Shown piece after piece: positions 46,844 to 55,827 of a stretch of DNA of 64,000 nt. Position numbers and translations under genes: made by a program. Source of the stretch: Collimonas antrihumi (GTDB lineage: Bacteria; Pseudomonadota; Gammaproteobacteria; Burkholderiales; Burkholderiaceae_D). Below the pieces are notes generated by a model that made no database searches, had not been told where the DNA came from, and saw only the letters and a list, made by a program, of their open reading frames with translations. Each line of letters starts with the position of its first letter. Within the stretch, counting starts at the first letter, position 1. Location: positions 310,001 to 374,000 of the forward strand of contig NZ_JAGQED010000001.1 in the NCBI RefSeq assembly GCF_018304965.1, read 5' to 3'.

Positions 46844-48190
46844 TTAGCGGCCGCGCCCACCCGAGCGGCGTGGGGCTGCAGGACGTGCTTGCGTCCCGGT
46901 GCCGCCGCCGTGGCCACGGGAAGGGCCCTGGCCTGGTTTAACGCCTGGAGCAGCGCCTTGCGAACGTCCGCGTCCGCCACCACCGCCGGCGCCACGATTG
47001 CCACCGCCGCCGCCACTACGCAGTTGTATCGGCTGCGCGCGCGCATTAGGATCCGGTTCAAAACCGGCAACCACTTCTTTCGGCAATTCGCGCTTGATCA
47101 GCTTCTCGATGTCTTTCAGCATCTGGTGCTCATCCACGCACACCAGCGATACCGCTTCACCGGTGGCGCCGGCGCGGCCGGTGCGGCCGATCCGGTGGAC
47201 ATAGTCTTCCGGCACGTTAGGCAGGTCATAGTTGACCACGTGCGGCAATTGATCGATATCGATGCCACGCGCCGCGATGTCGGTTGCTACCAGCACCTGC
47301 AGGCTGCCATCCTTGAACTCGGCCAGCGCGCGGGTGCGCGCCGACTGGCTCTTGTTGCCGTGGATCGCCATGCCGCTGATACCGTCTTTTTCCAGTTGCT
47401 CGACCAGCTTGTTGGCGCCGTGCTTGGTGCGGGTAAATACCAGCACTTGCGACCATTGATGGGTCTTGATCAAATGCGCCAGCAGCGGATGCTTGCGATC
47501 ACGATCGACCGGGTGAATTTTTTGCTGGATTACTTCGACTGTGGAGTTGCGGCGCGCTACTTCGATCATGGCCGGCGAGTTCAGCAAATTGTCGGCGAGG
47601 ATCTTGATTTCGTCCGAGAAGGTGGCCGAGAACAGCAGATTCTGGCGCTTCTTCGGCAGTACCGCAAGAATCTTCTTGATGTCGCGGATAAAGCCCATGT
47701 CCAACATGCGGTCGGCTTCGTCCAGGATCAGGATTTCCACCTGGTTCAGATTGACGGTGCCTTGCTGCATGTGATCCAGCAGGCGGCCCGGGGTGCACAC
47801 CAGGATATCAACGCCATGCTTGAGCAGCTTGATTTGCGGATTGATGCCGACGCCGCCAAAAATTACGGCGGAGGTCAGCTTCAGATATTTGCCGTAGAGG
47901 CGAACGCTTTCTTCGACTTGTGCCGCCAGTTCGCGCGTTGGTGTCAGCACCAGGGCACGGATCGGACGTTGGCTGCCGGTCGGGTTGGTAGCGGAGGTCG
48001 ACAGGCGATGCAGCACAGGCAAGGTAAAACCGGCGGTCTTGCCGGTACCGGTCTGGGCGCCTGCCAGCAAATCGCCGCCCGCCAATACCGCAGGAATAGC
48101 TTGGGTCTGGATCGGGGTAGGGGTAGTGTATCCGTGTTCGGTTACGGCACGAACGATGGCTTCGGACAAGCCGAGTTCAGAAAAAGACAT
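46844..48190 (-). CDS. rhlE: DEAD-box RNA helicase, RhlE type
   Basis: The 448-residue protein has the ordered helicase motifs: Q-motif [14 protein letters not shown], motif [12 protein letters not shown], Ia [28 protein letters not shown], and the C-terminal [11 protein letters not shown] and [10 protein letters not shown]. It ends in a Gly/Arg-rich tail (about 390-448) typical of RhlE and used for RNA binding. It unwinds short RNA duplexes, in E. coli during ribosome assembly. It is a single gene with hairpins on both sides. Several rhlE-like paralogues usually exist, so the exact orthology is not certain. Confidence 0.92.
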   Translation of the reverse strand: MSFSELGLSEAIVRAVTEHGYTTPTPIQTQAIPAVLAGGDLLAGAQTGTGKTAGFTLPVLHRLSTSATNPTGSQRPIRALVLTPTRELAAQVEESVRLYGKYLKLTSAVIFGGVGINPQIKLLKHGVDILVCTPGRLLDHMQQGTVNLNQVEILILDEADRMLDMGFIRDIKKILAVLPKKRQNLLFSATFSDEIKILADNLLNSPAMIEVARRNSTVEVIQQKIHPVDRDRKHPLLAHLIKTHQWSQVLVFTRTKHGANKLVEQLEKDGISGMAIHGNKSQSARTRALAEFKDGSLQVLVATDIAARGIDIDQLPHVVNYDLPNVPEDYVHRIGRTGRAGATGEAVSLVCVDEHQMLKDIEKLIKRELPKEVVAGFEPDPNARAQPIQLRSGGGGGNRGAGGGGGRGRSQGAAPGVKPGQGPSRGHGGGTGTQARPAAPRRSGGRGR

Positions 48191-48497
48191 GACAACTCAA
48201 TAGAATAATATCGGCCTGTCGCCTTTTATAAGGCGCCAGTCGCAGGCAAACGGGATTAGAGGAGATTGGAGCCGTTTCGACTCCCGGGAGGCTGTCAGCC
48301 CCCTTAACAGCAGCATTTGACTGGAGAATGTGCTGTGTCGCCGGAGAGTATAACAATGGCGCGCTACAGGCAAGCAATTCCGGTGTGTTATTGGGCCCTG
48401 CACATAAAATTGGTATTAGCGATCCGCTTGGTGAGCAAAGCGGATCGCAATAGGGCAAATTAGAGCTGATGCGCCCGGCAAAGGTCGATCAGGCAGC
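48191..48497. other. 307-bp intergenic region upstream of rhlE
   Basis: It holds the rhlE promoter on the minus strand, which I cannot pin down, and a perfect 11-bp-stem hairpin at 48419-48448 that probably ends the VOC gene. Nothing else is visible. Confidence 0.45.
48419..48448 (-). terminator. Hairpin downstream of the VOC gene
   Basis: GCGATCCGCTT (48419-48429) pairs perfectly with AAGCGGATCGC (48438-48448) around 8 bases. It lies 50 bp past the VOC stop on the minus strand; the sequence after it is AT-rich but not a pure U-tract. Confidence 0.6.
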
Positions 48498-48956
48498 TCA
48501 TTTCATGGCGGCAGCGGCGCGCTCGCGTATTTCTTCTTCTGAATAATCGGCGATATGCGTGCTTACGGTCCAGACGTGCCCGAAAGGGTCTTTCAAGGTG
48601 CCTGAGCGGTCGCCGTAAAACTGGTCTTGCAGTGGCCGCAGCTCGGTTCCGCCGGCGGCGATTGCCTGCGGGTAAAGTGCATTCACATTGTCTACGTATA
48701 GTACAATGCTGACGCCGGCTCCGCCCAATGCTTTCGGGCTGCGGATTTCCATCTCCGGGCATTCGTCGGCCAGCATGATGTGGGAATCGCCGATTTTAAT
48801 TTCTGCGTGTCCGATTCTTTTATCGGGCATTTCCATGCGCAGTACTTCCACTGCGTTGAAGGCTTTTTGATAAAACGCGATGGCCTTGGCGGCGCCGTCT
48901 ACAACGAGATAAGGGGTGACGGATGAGTAGCCGTCCGGAATTGGTTTGACTGCCAT
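48498..48956 (-). CDS. VOC/glyoxalase-superfamily (PhnB-like) protein
   Basis: The 152-residue protein matches the PhnB-like branch of the vicinal-oxygen-chelate superfamily: GYSSVTPYLVVDGAAKAIAFYQKAFNAVEVLRM, then HAEIKIGDSHIMLADECPE and QFYGDRSGTLKDPFGHVWTVSTH. These proteins are often linked to antibiotic resistance or unknown small-molecule chemistry; nothing here assigns a substrate. AGGAGA 6 bases upstream decides the ATG at 48956, although the frame stays open further upstream. Confidence 0.88.
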   Translation of the reverse strand: MAVKPIPDGYSSVTPYLVVDGAAKAIAFYQKAFNAVEVLRMEMPDKRIGHAEIKIGDSHIMLADECPEMEIRSPKALGGAGVSIVLYVDNVNALYPQAIAAGGTELRPLQDQFYGDRSGTLKDPFGHVWTVSTHIADYSEEEIRERAAAAMK

Positions 48957-49120
48957 TATTGTTCTCCTGCGTGAGATGGTCGTTGAGAGTGTCCAATTAC
49001 GCTGATGCGCATGAATTGTAGTCTCTGGCCTACGCAGTTGAAATGACAAAATGAAGAGTTTTTCGCTATCGGCGGCAAGGGGGATTTCCCCCTTGCGCAT
49101 ACCACTAACTAGCGACGAAT

Positions 49121-49924
49121 TTATTTTTTGGCAAACGGTGACAGTAAGCCAACCATTTGCGCAAATACCTTCGGGCTGCCCGCCAGCACGTCACCCTTGT
49201 ACAAATAATCGGATTCGCCGGTGAAATCGCCGACAATCCCGCCCGATTCGCTGATCAGCAATGAGCCGGCAGCGATATCCCAAGGCTTCAAGCCTTTTTC
49301 AAAGAAGCCGTCAAGACGGCCGGCGGCGACATATGCCAGGTCGAGGGCGGCGGCGCCAGGGCGGCGCAGGCCGGCACAGCTTTGCGTCATGATACGGAAC
49401 ATTTTCATGTACTCGTCCATCGCAGGGCCTTCAGTTTCACGGAACGGAAAGCCGGTGCCGATCAGGGCATCGGCAATCTTGTCGCGCTTGCCGACGCGAA
49501 TCCGCTTTTCATTCAAATAGGCGCCGGAACCTTTGGTGGCGGTGAACAAGTCGTTGCGGGTCGGGTCGTAGACTACGGCCTGGGTGATCTGGCCGCGGTG
49601 TTGCAATGCGATCGAGACGCAGTATTGCGGGAAGCCGTGGATGAAATTGGTTGTGCCGTCGAGCGGATCGATGATCCAGACGTTTTCGTTGTCGTCGTGC
49701 AGGTTGGCGGAAGCGCCGGATTCTTCGGCCAGGATGGCGTGGTCCGGGTAGGCATTCTTCAATACATCAATGATCGCCGCTTCTGCGGCCTGGTCGACTT
49801 CAGTGACAAAATCGTTATGCTGTTTTTTTGTTACTTTCAGCAGATCGAGGTCGAAAGAGGCGCGCGAGATTACCTTGGCGCCGTTACGGGCGGCCTTGAT
49901 GGCCGTATTGAGCATTGGATGCAT
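49121..49924 (-). CDS. suhB: Inositol-1-monophosphatase family protein SuhB
   Basis: The 267-residue protein has the Li-sensitive phosphatase metal motifs: AEESG (Glu), [17 protein letters not shown] and the C-terminal [17 protein letters not shown]. SuhB hydrolyses myo-inositol-1-phosphate in vitro and in E. coli also joins rRNA antitermination complexes. It is divergent from trmJ (150 bp), an arrangement common in betaproteobacteria. Confidence 0.94.
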   Translation of the reverse strand: MHPMLNTAIKAARNGAKVISRASFDLDLLKVTKKQHNDFVTEVDQAAEAAIIDVLKNAYPDHAILAEESGASANLHDDNENVWIIDPLDGTTNFIHGFPQYCVSIALQHRGQITQAVVYDPTRNDLFTATKGSGAYLNEKRIRVGKRDKIADALIGTGFPFRETEGPAMDEYMKMFRIMTQSCAGLRRPGAAALDLAYVAAGRLDGFFEKGLKPWDIAAGSLLISESGGIVGDFTGESDYLYKGDVLAGSPKVFAQMVGLLSPFAKK

Positions 49925-50074
49925 GGTCGGGTTCCGTTAAAATGGCGGCACTGTGCCAACCGGGAACAGGACCACCTATATGAATGATAATGAACGAGGC
50001 GGACGTTTCAGCTGAGTATTTTGATAAATAAACAACTTTTGGTAAAGAAAGTCCACGTAATGGCGCTATTTTAA

Positions 50075-50851
50075 ATGAATCAGGCAAAAATCGACACGTC
50101 TCTTTTCAAGCGCCTGCGCTTTGTGCTGGTTGAGACCAGCAGCCCCGGCAATGTCGGCGCGGCTGCGCGCGCTATAAAAACCATGGGATTTTCCGAGCTG
50201 ATCCTGGTGAATCCGCGTTTTCCCGATGTGTTGCAGCGTGACGAAGCCGTTGCATTTGCCAGCGGCGCGCAAGACGTTCTTGCAGCAGCGCGGATCGTCG
50301 ATAGCGTGGAGCAGGCGCTGGAAGGTTGCAACTTTGCCGCGGCGCTGAGCGCCCGTCAGCGCGAATTTTCTCCGCCGTTGACTGCGCCGCGCGCCTTGGC
50401 GATCCAGCTCGCCGGCGATGTCAGCCTGAACGCGGCAGTCATATTCGGTAGCGAGCGTTATGGCTTGCCTAACGAGATTGTCGAAAAATGCAATGTGCTG
50501 TTGAACATTCCCGCCAACCCAGAGTACTCATCGCTGAATCTGGCGCAGGCGGTGCAGGTGCTGGCTTATGAATGCCGGGTCGCGGCGAGCGAAGAATTGC
50601 CGCCGGTAGCTGGCGCGGAAATCGGTTTTCAAGGGAATGCAGCCAGTCTGGCCGATATCGACGGCATGTTTGCGCATCTCGAAAAAGCCTTGGTAGAGAT
50701 TGAATTTCTCGATCCGGCCAGCCCGAAAAAATTGATGCCGCGCTTGAAGCGTTTGTTTTCGCGTACTCAGCTGGAAACTGAAGAGGTCAATATCTTGCGC
50801 GGCATCGCCAGTCAGATATTGACCAAGCGGCGCCGTCTCGATCGATCCTGA
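50075..50851 (+). CDS. trmJ: tRNA (cytidine/uridine-2'-O-)-methyltransferase TrmJ
   Basis: TrmJ methylates the 2'-OH of position 32 in tRNAs. The 258-residue SPOUT protein has VLVETSSPGNVGAAARAIKTMGF, LILVNPRF, VIFGSERYGLPNEIVEKCN and NPEYSSLNLAQAVQVLAYE, which form the SAM-binding knot. The C-terminal extension (LKRLFSRTQLETEEVNILRGIASQI) is the TrmJ-specific helical part. lexA converges on it 27 bp downstream with no obvious terminator. Confidence 0.94.
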   Translation: MNQAKIDTSLFKRLRFVLVETSSPGNVGAAARAIKTMGFSELILVNPRFPDVLQRDEAVAFASGAQDVLAAARIVDSVEQALEGCNFAAALSARQREFSPPLTAPRALAIQLAGDVSLNAAVIFGSERYGLPNEIVEKCNVLLNIPANPEYSSLNLAQAVQVLAYECRVAASEELPPVAGAEIGFQGNAASLADIDGMFAHLEKALVEIEFLDPASPKKLMPRLKRLFSRTQLETEEVNILRGIASQILTKRRRLDRS

Positions 50852-50878
50852 ATCTGACCTGTCTGGCTCCCCGATCGA

Positions 50879-51529
50879 TCAGGACCAGCTACGCAACAGC
50901 CCGACCGCCAATCCTTCCAGCGCGAAATCCTCTTGTTTGGATGTCACGATAATCGGCTCGAAATCAGGATTTTCAGGGAGCAGCTGGATCACGGAACCGG
51001 TTTTTTGATAGCGCTTGACCGTGACATCGTCACCCAGGCGGGCCACCACGATCTGGCCGTTGCGGGCGCTGTCGGCTTTTTTTACTGCCAGCAAGTCGCC
51101 ATCCAGGATGCCGGCGTCACGCATCGACATGCCGCGCACCTTCAATAAATAATCCGGTTTGGCGCTGAACAAGGCGGGGTCGACGTTATAACTGGCCTGG
51201 ATATGCTCTTGTGCCAGGATCGGCGATCCGGCGGCGACTCGTCCGACCAGCGGCAGGCTGAGTTGCATCAGGGCAGGGTGTGGCAGTGCCAGTTGCGTTC
51301 CCTGGTTGCGGTGGACGCTTTCGGTAAGCCGGATTCCGCGCGAGGTGCCGGGCGCGATCACAATGGCACCCTTGCGCGCCAGCGCCTGCAGATGTTCTTC
51401 CGCCGCATTGGCCGAGCGAAAGCCCAGTTCGGTGGCGATTTCAGCGCGCGTCGGCGGGAAGCCGGTGTTTTCGATGGCGTCCTTGATCAGATCGAGGATT
51501 TGTTGCTGACGTGCGGTCAATTTGATCAT
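50879..51529 (-). CDS. lexA: SOS repressor LexA
   Basis: LexA represses DNA-damage genes and self-cleaves when RecA is activated. Starting at the ATG at 51529 it has 216 residues: a winged-helix N-domain ([21 protein letters not shown]), the Ala100-Gly101 cleavage site (VAAGSP), catalytic Ser135 (GMSMRDAG) and Lys172 (VTVKRY), spaced 37 residues as in E. coli. It is longer than E. coli LexA (202) because of an extended linker. Two SOS boxes lie 100-135 bp upstream, so it is autoregulated. Fifty-two open codons before the start are leader. Confidence 0.96.
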   Translation of the reverse strand: MIKLTARQQQILDLIKDAIENTGFPPTRAEIATELGFRSANAAEEHLQALARKGAIVIAPGTSRGIRLTESVHRNQGTQLALPHPALMQLSLPLVGRVAAGSPILAQEHIQASYNVDPALFSAKPDYLLKVRGMSMRDAGILDGDLLAVKKADSARNGQIVVARLGDDVTVKRYQKTGSVIQLLPENPDFEPIIVTSKQEDFALEGLAVGLLRSWS

Positions 51530-51630
51530 GGCGTGTATTTGGCGTAGAAAATGCTGGGTGGTGCTGGAAAAAGCAGCAAAAAAAAGGAGCAAAAAAAGAG
51601 CAAGAGCTGCGCTAATGCGCCTGGTTAATG

Positions 51631-51646
51631 CTGTGCATAACAACAG
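51631..51646 (-). promoter_or_regulatory. LexA-binding SOS box 1
   Basis: CTGT-GCATAACA-ACAG fits the CTGT-N8-ACAG core of proteobacterial LexA sites. It lies 102 bp upstream of the lexA start, one base from a second box. Confidence 0.75.
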
Positions 51647-51647
51647 T

Positions 51648-51663
51648 CTGTATTTTTGTACAG
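51648..51663 (-). promoter_or_regulatory. LexA-binding SOS box 2
   Basis: CTGT-ATTTTTGT-ACAG is a near-consensus LexA site with an AT-rich centre. With box 1 it forms a tandem operator for lexA autoregulation, as in E. coli. Confidence 0.88.
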
Positions 51664-51720
51664 TATTTGTGCAAATGCAAGACAATTTGATGCATTTAGG
51701 CCGCTTCTTAGCTATTCCTT

Positions 51721-51751
51721 ACGTATCCCACACGTATCCCTTACGTATCCT
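51721..51751. repeat. 11-bp tandem repeat between lexA and rpsF
   Basis: ACGTATCCC, ACGTATCCC and ACGTATCCT recur every 11 bases, separated by AC/TT-type dinucleotides. It is the third intergenic array with an 11-bp period in the window. Confidence 0.8.
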
Positions 51752-51900
51752 TTAACCACATTCTTGATCCGACTTCGGCCTAAGCATCTGAAAGCGTTGA
51801 GTTTTGTTGCAATTGCGAGTACTATTGCTGGTTTTCCTCTTCCCACACTCGTCTTGACGCCGAGGTGGGCGATTCTTCAATCCGTCCAAAAGGAGCTTAC

Positions 51901-52269
51901 ATGCGTCATTATGAAATCGTATTTATCGTCCATCCAGATCAAAGCGAGCAAGTGCCTGCAATGATCGAACGCTACAAAGGTATCGTCACCACTCGTGGCG
52001 GCACCGTACATCGCGTGGAAGACTGGGGCCGCCGCCAACTGGCATACCTGATCCAGAAACTGGCTAAAGCACATTACGTCTGCCTCAACATCGAGTGCGA
52101 CAGCGAAACTCTGGCTGAAATCGAAACCGGCTTCAAGTTCAATGATGCAGTATTGCGTCACCTGACCGTCAAGCTGAAGAAGGCCGAAACCGGTCCTTCG
52201 CCAATGATGAAGGCTGTGCAGAAGGAAGATGCTGCCAAGAGCCATCGTACTGAAGCACCGGCTGCCTGA
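51901..52269 (+). CDS. rpsF: 30S ribosomal protein S6
   Basis: S6 pairs with S18 on the platform of the small ribosomal subunit. The 122-residue protein has [55 protein letters not shown] and [15 protein letters not shown], and an acidic/Lys-rich tail. AAAAGGAG lies 5-6 bases before the ATG. It opens the rpsF-priB-rpsR-rplI operon. Confidence 0.97.
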   Translation: MRHYEIVFIVHPDQSEQVPAMIERYKGIVTTRGGTVHRVEDWGRRQLAYLIQKLAKAHYVCLNIECDSETLAEIETGFKFNDAVLRHLTVKLKKAETGPSPMMKAVQKEDAAKSHRTEAPAA

Positions 52270-52331
52270 TTTAACGGCTAGCTACCAGCGTTCATTGCAA
52301 AACGATTAAGTTCGCCTTGAGTCCGTCAGGA

Positions 52332-52676
52332 GTGGATCAACCCAATAACGTGTTTCAACTGGTTGCCGAAGTTGCCGAACGTGAAGTCATACGCTACACC
52401 CCGGCAGGCATCCCGATCGTATCTGCGATATTGCAGCACCGCTCGGAACCGATTGAAGCAGGTATCAAACGTTTGATTGAATTCGAAATTGCCGCGCTGG
52501 CCGTAGGCGAGATTTCGGGAAGATTCAGCAAGGCGCAATTGGGTAACACATTCTGGTTCACGGGATTCATGGCACGCAAGAGTCGCAACGGTAGAAGCCT
52601 GGTATTTCACATCACGGATTTCGCTGCAATAGAAGCAAATGCTTCCTCGGGAAACAAAGCTGAAATTGCAGATTGA
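52332..52676 (+). CDS. priB: Primosomal replication protein PriB (N)
   Basis: PriB is a small single-strand DNA-binding OB-fold protein that helps restart stalled forks with PriA and DnaT. The fold is visible in NNVFQLVAEVAEREVIRYTPAGIPIVSAILQHRSE and ARKSRNGRSLVFHITDF. The start is unsure: TTG 52317, GTG 52332 and GTG 52350 are all in frame. I list 52332 because homologues begin two to five residues before the VFQLV strand, but AGGAG at 52328 overlaps it and does not decide. Its place between rpsF and rpsR is diagnostic. Confidence 0.9.
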   Translation: MDQPNNVFQLVAEVAEREVIRYTPAGIPIVSAILQHRSEPIEAGIKRLIEFEIAALAVGEISGRFSKAQLGNTFWFTGFMARKSRNGRSLVFHITDFAAIEANASSGNKAEIAD

Positions 52677-52709
52677 TTATTAAGCAAAATTTGAATACAG
52701 GAGCCAAAA

Positions 52710-52994
52710 ATGGCATTCGGTAAAAAGTTCGATAAAAGCAAACTGAAAAACAAGCGTCAACAACAAAACCCGCTGTTCAAGCGTAAGAAATTCTGCCGTT
52801 TCACCGCAGCTCACGTAGCTAGCGTTGACTACAAGGATGTCGACACGCTGAAAGATTTCGTTCAAGAGAACGGCAAGATCATGCCAGCACGTCTGACAGG
52901 CACCAAGGCAATCTATCAACGTCAAGTGGACACTGCGATCAAGCGCGCACGTTTCCTGGCGCTGCTGCCATACACCGATCTGCACAACGCTTAA
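52710..52994 (+). CDS. rpsR: 30S ribosomal protein S18
   Basis: The 94-residue protein has the S18 core [59 protein letters not shown]. The N-terminal basic stretch ([18 protein letters not shown]) is longer than in E. coli S18 (75 residues), as usual in betaproteobacteria. A ribosome site (CAGGAGCC) precedes the ATG. It binds rRNA together with S6. Confidence 0.97.
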   Translation: MAFGKKFDKSKLKNKRQQQNPLFKRKKFCRFTAAHVASVDYKDVDTLKDFVQENGKIMPARLTGTKAIYQRQVDTAIKRARFLALLPYTDLHNA

Positions 52995-53020
52995 TTGACG
53001 ACTTGAAATAGGAGAAAAAC

Positions 53021-53473
53021 ATGCAAGTCATTCTGTTGGAAAAAGTCGTTAATCTCGGCAATCTGGGTGAAGTTGTTCGTGTCAAGGACGGTTACGCACG
53101 TAACTTCCTGATTCCACAACGTATGGCACGTCGTGCTACAACGACTGCTATCGCTGAATTCGAAGCGAAACGCGCTGATCTGGAAACAGCCGCCGCTGCG
53201 AAGCTGGCGATTGCCCAGGCTCAAGGCGAAAAACTGAACGGCCTGACCGTGCAGATTTCGCAAAAATCGGGTGTTGACGGCCGTTTGTTCGGTTCCGTGA
53301 CCAACTTCGATATCGCTGAAGCGTTGACCAAGCAAGGTTTCGCAGTTGAAAAAGCGCAAGTGCGTCTGCCTAACGGCCCGCTGAAGATCACAGGCGAGCA
53401 CGCTGTTGCTGTTGCCTTGCATACCGATGTTGTTGTCGACATCGTTATCGCAGTGATCGGCGAGCACGTCTAA
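53021..53473 (+). CDS. rplI: 50S ribosomal protein L9
   Basis: L9 has two globular domains joined by a long helix: [36 protein letters not shown] (N-domain), the helix from about 42 to 78, and the C-domain with [12 protein letters not shown] and [14 protein letters not shown]. The length of 150 is standard. TAGGAG lies 7 bases before the ATG. It ends the ribosomal operon at a strong terminator. Confidence 0.97.
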   Translation: MQVILLEKVVNLGNLGEVVRVKDGYARNFLIPQRMARRATTTAIAEFEAKRADLETAAAAKLAIAQAQGEKLNGLTVQISQKSGVDGRLFGSVTNFDIAEALTKQGFAVEKAQVRLPNGPLKITGEHAVAVALHTDVVVDIVIAVIGEHV

Positions 53474-53514
53474 GCACGTTCAATACGCTGCTAGCAAATA
53501 GTTGTTGTTGTATT

Positions 53515-53543
53515 AAAAAAGCCGGGGATTCCCGGCTTTTTTT
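53515..53543 (+). terminator. Terminator after rplI
   Basis: AAAAAAGCCGGG pairs with CCCGGCTTTTTT around GATT, with a seven-T run. It separates the ribosomal operon from dnaB, so dnaB needs its own promoter. Confidence 0.93.
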
Positions 53544-53590
53544 ATGTCCTTTTTTTGGGAAGCAGGGGCAAGACGGATAGTAGAAACAGG

Positions 53591-53596
53591 TATAAT
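53591..53596 (+). promoter_or_regulatory. Candidate -10 element of dnaB
   Basis: A perfect TATAAT ends only 7 bases before the dnaB ATG. No TTGACA-like -35 is at 16-18 bases. If it is used, the transcript would start on or next to the ATG. Confidence 0.45.
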
Positions 53597-53603
53597 TCGC
53601 GCC

Positions 53604-55004
53604 ATGAAAGCACCTTCCAAAGCACCGTCCGATCCACAGCTAGATTCCCTCCGCGTACCACCCCATTCAATCGAAGCAGAGCAGTCCGTTTTAGGCGGAT
53701 TACTGCTGGATAATGCGGCCTGGGACAAGATCGCCGACTTTGTGAATGCCGACGATTTCTATCGTTACGACCACCGCATCATTTTCCAGCACATGGTCAA
53801 GCTGATCAACGGCAGCAAACCGGCTGACGTGATCACTGTCTACGAGTCGCTCAGCGGCACCGGCAAGGCCGAAGAAGTCGGCGGCCTCAGCTATCTCAAC
53901 GCACTCGCTCAAAACACGCCGTCCGCCGCCAATATCCGCCGCTACGCAGAAATCGTGCGCGACCGCGGCGTATTGCGCAAACTGATTACCGTCGCCGATG
54001 AAATTTCCGGCCAGGCTTTCAGCCCGCAAGGCAAGGAAGTCAAGCAAATGCTGGACGAGGCCGAATCCAAGATTTTTGCGATTGCCGAGGAAGGTGCGCG
54101 CGGCGCCCAGGGTTTCCAGGAAATCCAGCCTTTGCTGACGCAAGTGGTGGAGCGCATCGACGAGCTCTACAATCGCGACAACCAGAGCGACATCACCGGC
54201 GTATCGACCGGCTTCATCGATCTCGACAAAATGACTTCCGGGCTGCAGAAGGGCGATCTGGTCATCGTGGCGGGACGTCCTTCCATGGGTAAGACGGCGT
54301 TCTCGGTGAATATCGGCGAAAATGTCGCCATCGAAAGCGGTTTGCCGGTAGCGATTTTTTCGATGGAAATGGGCGGCACCCAGCTCGCCATGCGTATGCT
54401 GGGTTCGGTCGGCAAGCTCGATCAACACCGCTTGCGCACCGGCCGCCTGAACGATGAAGACTGGCCGCGCCTGACGCATGCGATCCAGAAGATGAACGAT
54501 GCCCAGTTATTCATCGATGAAACCCCGGCCCTGAGTTCGATCGAATTGCGCGCACGGGCGCGCCGGCTGTCGCGCCAGTGCGGCACGCTCGGCTTGATCA
54601 TCATCGACTATTTGCAACTGATGTCGGCCAATAACGCCGGTGAGAACCGGGCTACCGAAATTTCTGAAATCTCGCGTAACCTGAAGGGCCTGGCGAAAGA
54701 GCTGCAGTGCCCGGTGATCGCGTTATCGCAGTTGAATCGTTCGCTGGAACAACGCCCTAATAAACGTCCCGTTATGTCCGATTTGCGCGAATCCGGCGCT
54801 ATCGAGCAGGATGCCGACGTCATCCTGTTTATTTATCGCGACGAGGTGTACAACCCCGATTCGCAGGAAAAGGGCACCGCAGAGATCATCATCGGCAAGC
54901 AGCGTAACGGCCCGATCGGCAGCGTGCGGCTGAGCTTCCTCGGTCAATACACCAAATTCGACAATTACGTTGGTAACCTGGACGCGCCGTACGGCGGTGA
55001 TTAA
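53604..55004 (+). CDS. dnaB: Replicative DNA helicase DnaB
   Basis: DnaB is the hexameric 5'-3' helicase at the replication fork. The 466-residue protein has the N-terminal primase-interaction domain (VPPHSIEAEQSVLGGLLLDNAAWDKI), a linker helix, and the RecA-like domain. That domain has Walker A GRPSMGKTAFSVNI, Walker B LGLIIIDYLQLMS, LSQLNRSLEQRPNKRP, DLRESGAIEQDADVI and the arginine-finger region. I take the ATG at 53604 (MKAPSKAPSD); the frame extends upstream into the terminator. There is no clear ribosome site. Confidence 0.96.
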   Translation: MKAPSKAPSDPQLDSLRVPPHSIEAEQSVLGGLLLDNAAWDKIADFVNADDFYRYDHRIIFQHMVKLINGSKPADVITVYESLSGTGKAEEVGGLSYLNALAQNTPSAANIRRYAEIVRDRGVLRKLITVADEISGQAFSPQGKEVKQMLDEAESKIFAIAEEGARGAQGFQEIQPLLTQVVERIDELYNRDNQSDITGVSTGFIDLDKMTSGLQKGDLVIVAGRPSMGKTAFSVNIGENVAIESGLPVAIFSMEMGGTQLAMRMLGSVGKLDQHRLRTGRLNDEDWPRLTHAIQKMNDAQLFIDETPALSSIELRARARRLSRQCGTLGLIIIDYLQLMSANNAGENRATEISEISRNLKGLAKELQCPVIALSQLNRSLEQRPNKRPVMSDLRESGAIEQDADVILFIYRDEVYNPDSQEKGTAEIIIGKQRNGPIGSVRLSFLGQYTKFDNYVGNLDAPYGGD

Positions 55005-55197
55005 CTGTCGTAGTATTACTTGTTACCTAATCCTCGTTGCGATTTTGTTGCAATAACGCAAAACTAGCAAAGCCTGTTTAGTATTAGCAACCCGAGCCTG
55101 ATATATTTCAGTTTCGTGACATTTGTTTGCTTTAAATTAAGAAGTACCGTTAGTACCGTAAGTAGATTCAGCTTAACCCTCAGAAGAGAGAATAAAC

Positions 55198-55824
55198 ATG
55201 TTTGGACGATTGATGCCCACCGAGGGCAAATTCTTTGAGCTCTTTAACCAGCACGCAGAGCTATGCGTCAAGGGCGCCAAAGAAATGGTGGCGTTGATGA
55301 CTAATTTCGACGATCTGGAAATTCGCGTGCACGCGATCGAAGGCATAGAGAAGCAGGCCGACCAGGTCACGCATCATGCTATCGACATGTTGCACAAGAC
55401 TTTCATTACGCCTATCGATCGCGATGACATCCATCAGCTGATCACGCGCATGGATGACATTCTGGATTTGCTGGAAGATGCAGCGCAGACCATTTCCCTG
55501 TACGACATCAAGGCCATTACGCCAGAAGCAAAACGCCTGGCAGAGTTGTGCCTGGGCTGCGCCGAGAAGGTCAAGGCGGCTGTAGGCCTGCTGCACAATA
55601 TGGATAACTCGCGTGAAATCCTGGCCATCTGCGTCGAGATCGACCGCCTGGAATCGGATGCCGATCACGTGATGCGCGCCGCCATGTCGAAACTGTTCCG
55701 CGACGAGCCCGATGTACGTACCCTGATCAAGCTGAAAGCCATTTACGAACTGCTGGAGACGGTCACCGACCGTTGTGAAGATGTGGCCAACATCATCGAA
55801 GGCATTATCGTAGAAAACGCCTGA
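55198..55824 (+). CDS. DUF47/PhoU-like Pit accessory protein
   Basis: The 208-residue, all-helical protein belongs to the DUF47 (PhoU-like, YkaA) family, which usually sits before pit genes and is thought to regulate phosphate import. Its PhoU-like motifs are EGIEKQADQVTHHAIDML and VEIDRLESDADHVMRAAM, with repeated acidic/His positions that could bind metal. AGAAGAGAGAA precedes the ATG. pit starts 3 bp after its stop, so the two are one unit. Confidence 0.92.
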   Translation: MFGRLMPTEGKFFELFNQHAELCVKGAKEMVALMTNFDDLEIRVHAIEGIEKQADQVTHHAIDMLHKTFITPIDRDDIHQLITRMDDILDLLEDAAQTISLYDIKAITPEAKRLAELCLGCAEKVKAAVGLLHNMDNSREILAICVEIDRLESDADHVMRAAMSKLFRDEPDVRTLIKLKAIYELLETVTDRCEDVANIIEGIIVENA

Positions 55825-55827
55825 TCC

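Larger units (their letters stand above)
51530..51900. other. Divergent intergenic region lexA / rpsF
   Basis: This 371-bp gap holds the tandem SOS boxes, an 11-bp tandem repeat (51721-51751) and the promoter and leader of the rpsF operon. Codon-like frames here are leader sequence. I could not place the rpsF promoter with confidence. Confidence 0.55.

Noticed and set aside
46889-48208. Plus-strand open frame (439 codons) opposite rhlE
   Set aside because: rhlE has all helicase motifs on the minus strand; the opposite frame has none that I recognise.
55105-55122. Possible Pho box (minus strand) before the DUF47-pit genes
   Set aside because: One half-site matches (ATGTCAC) but the second is weak and the orientation is opposite to the genes.
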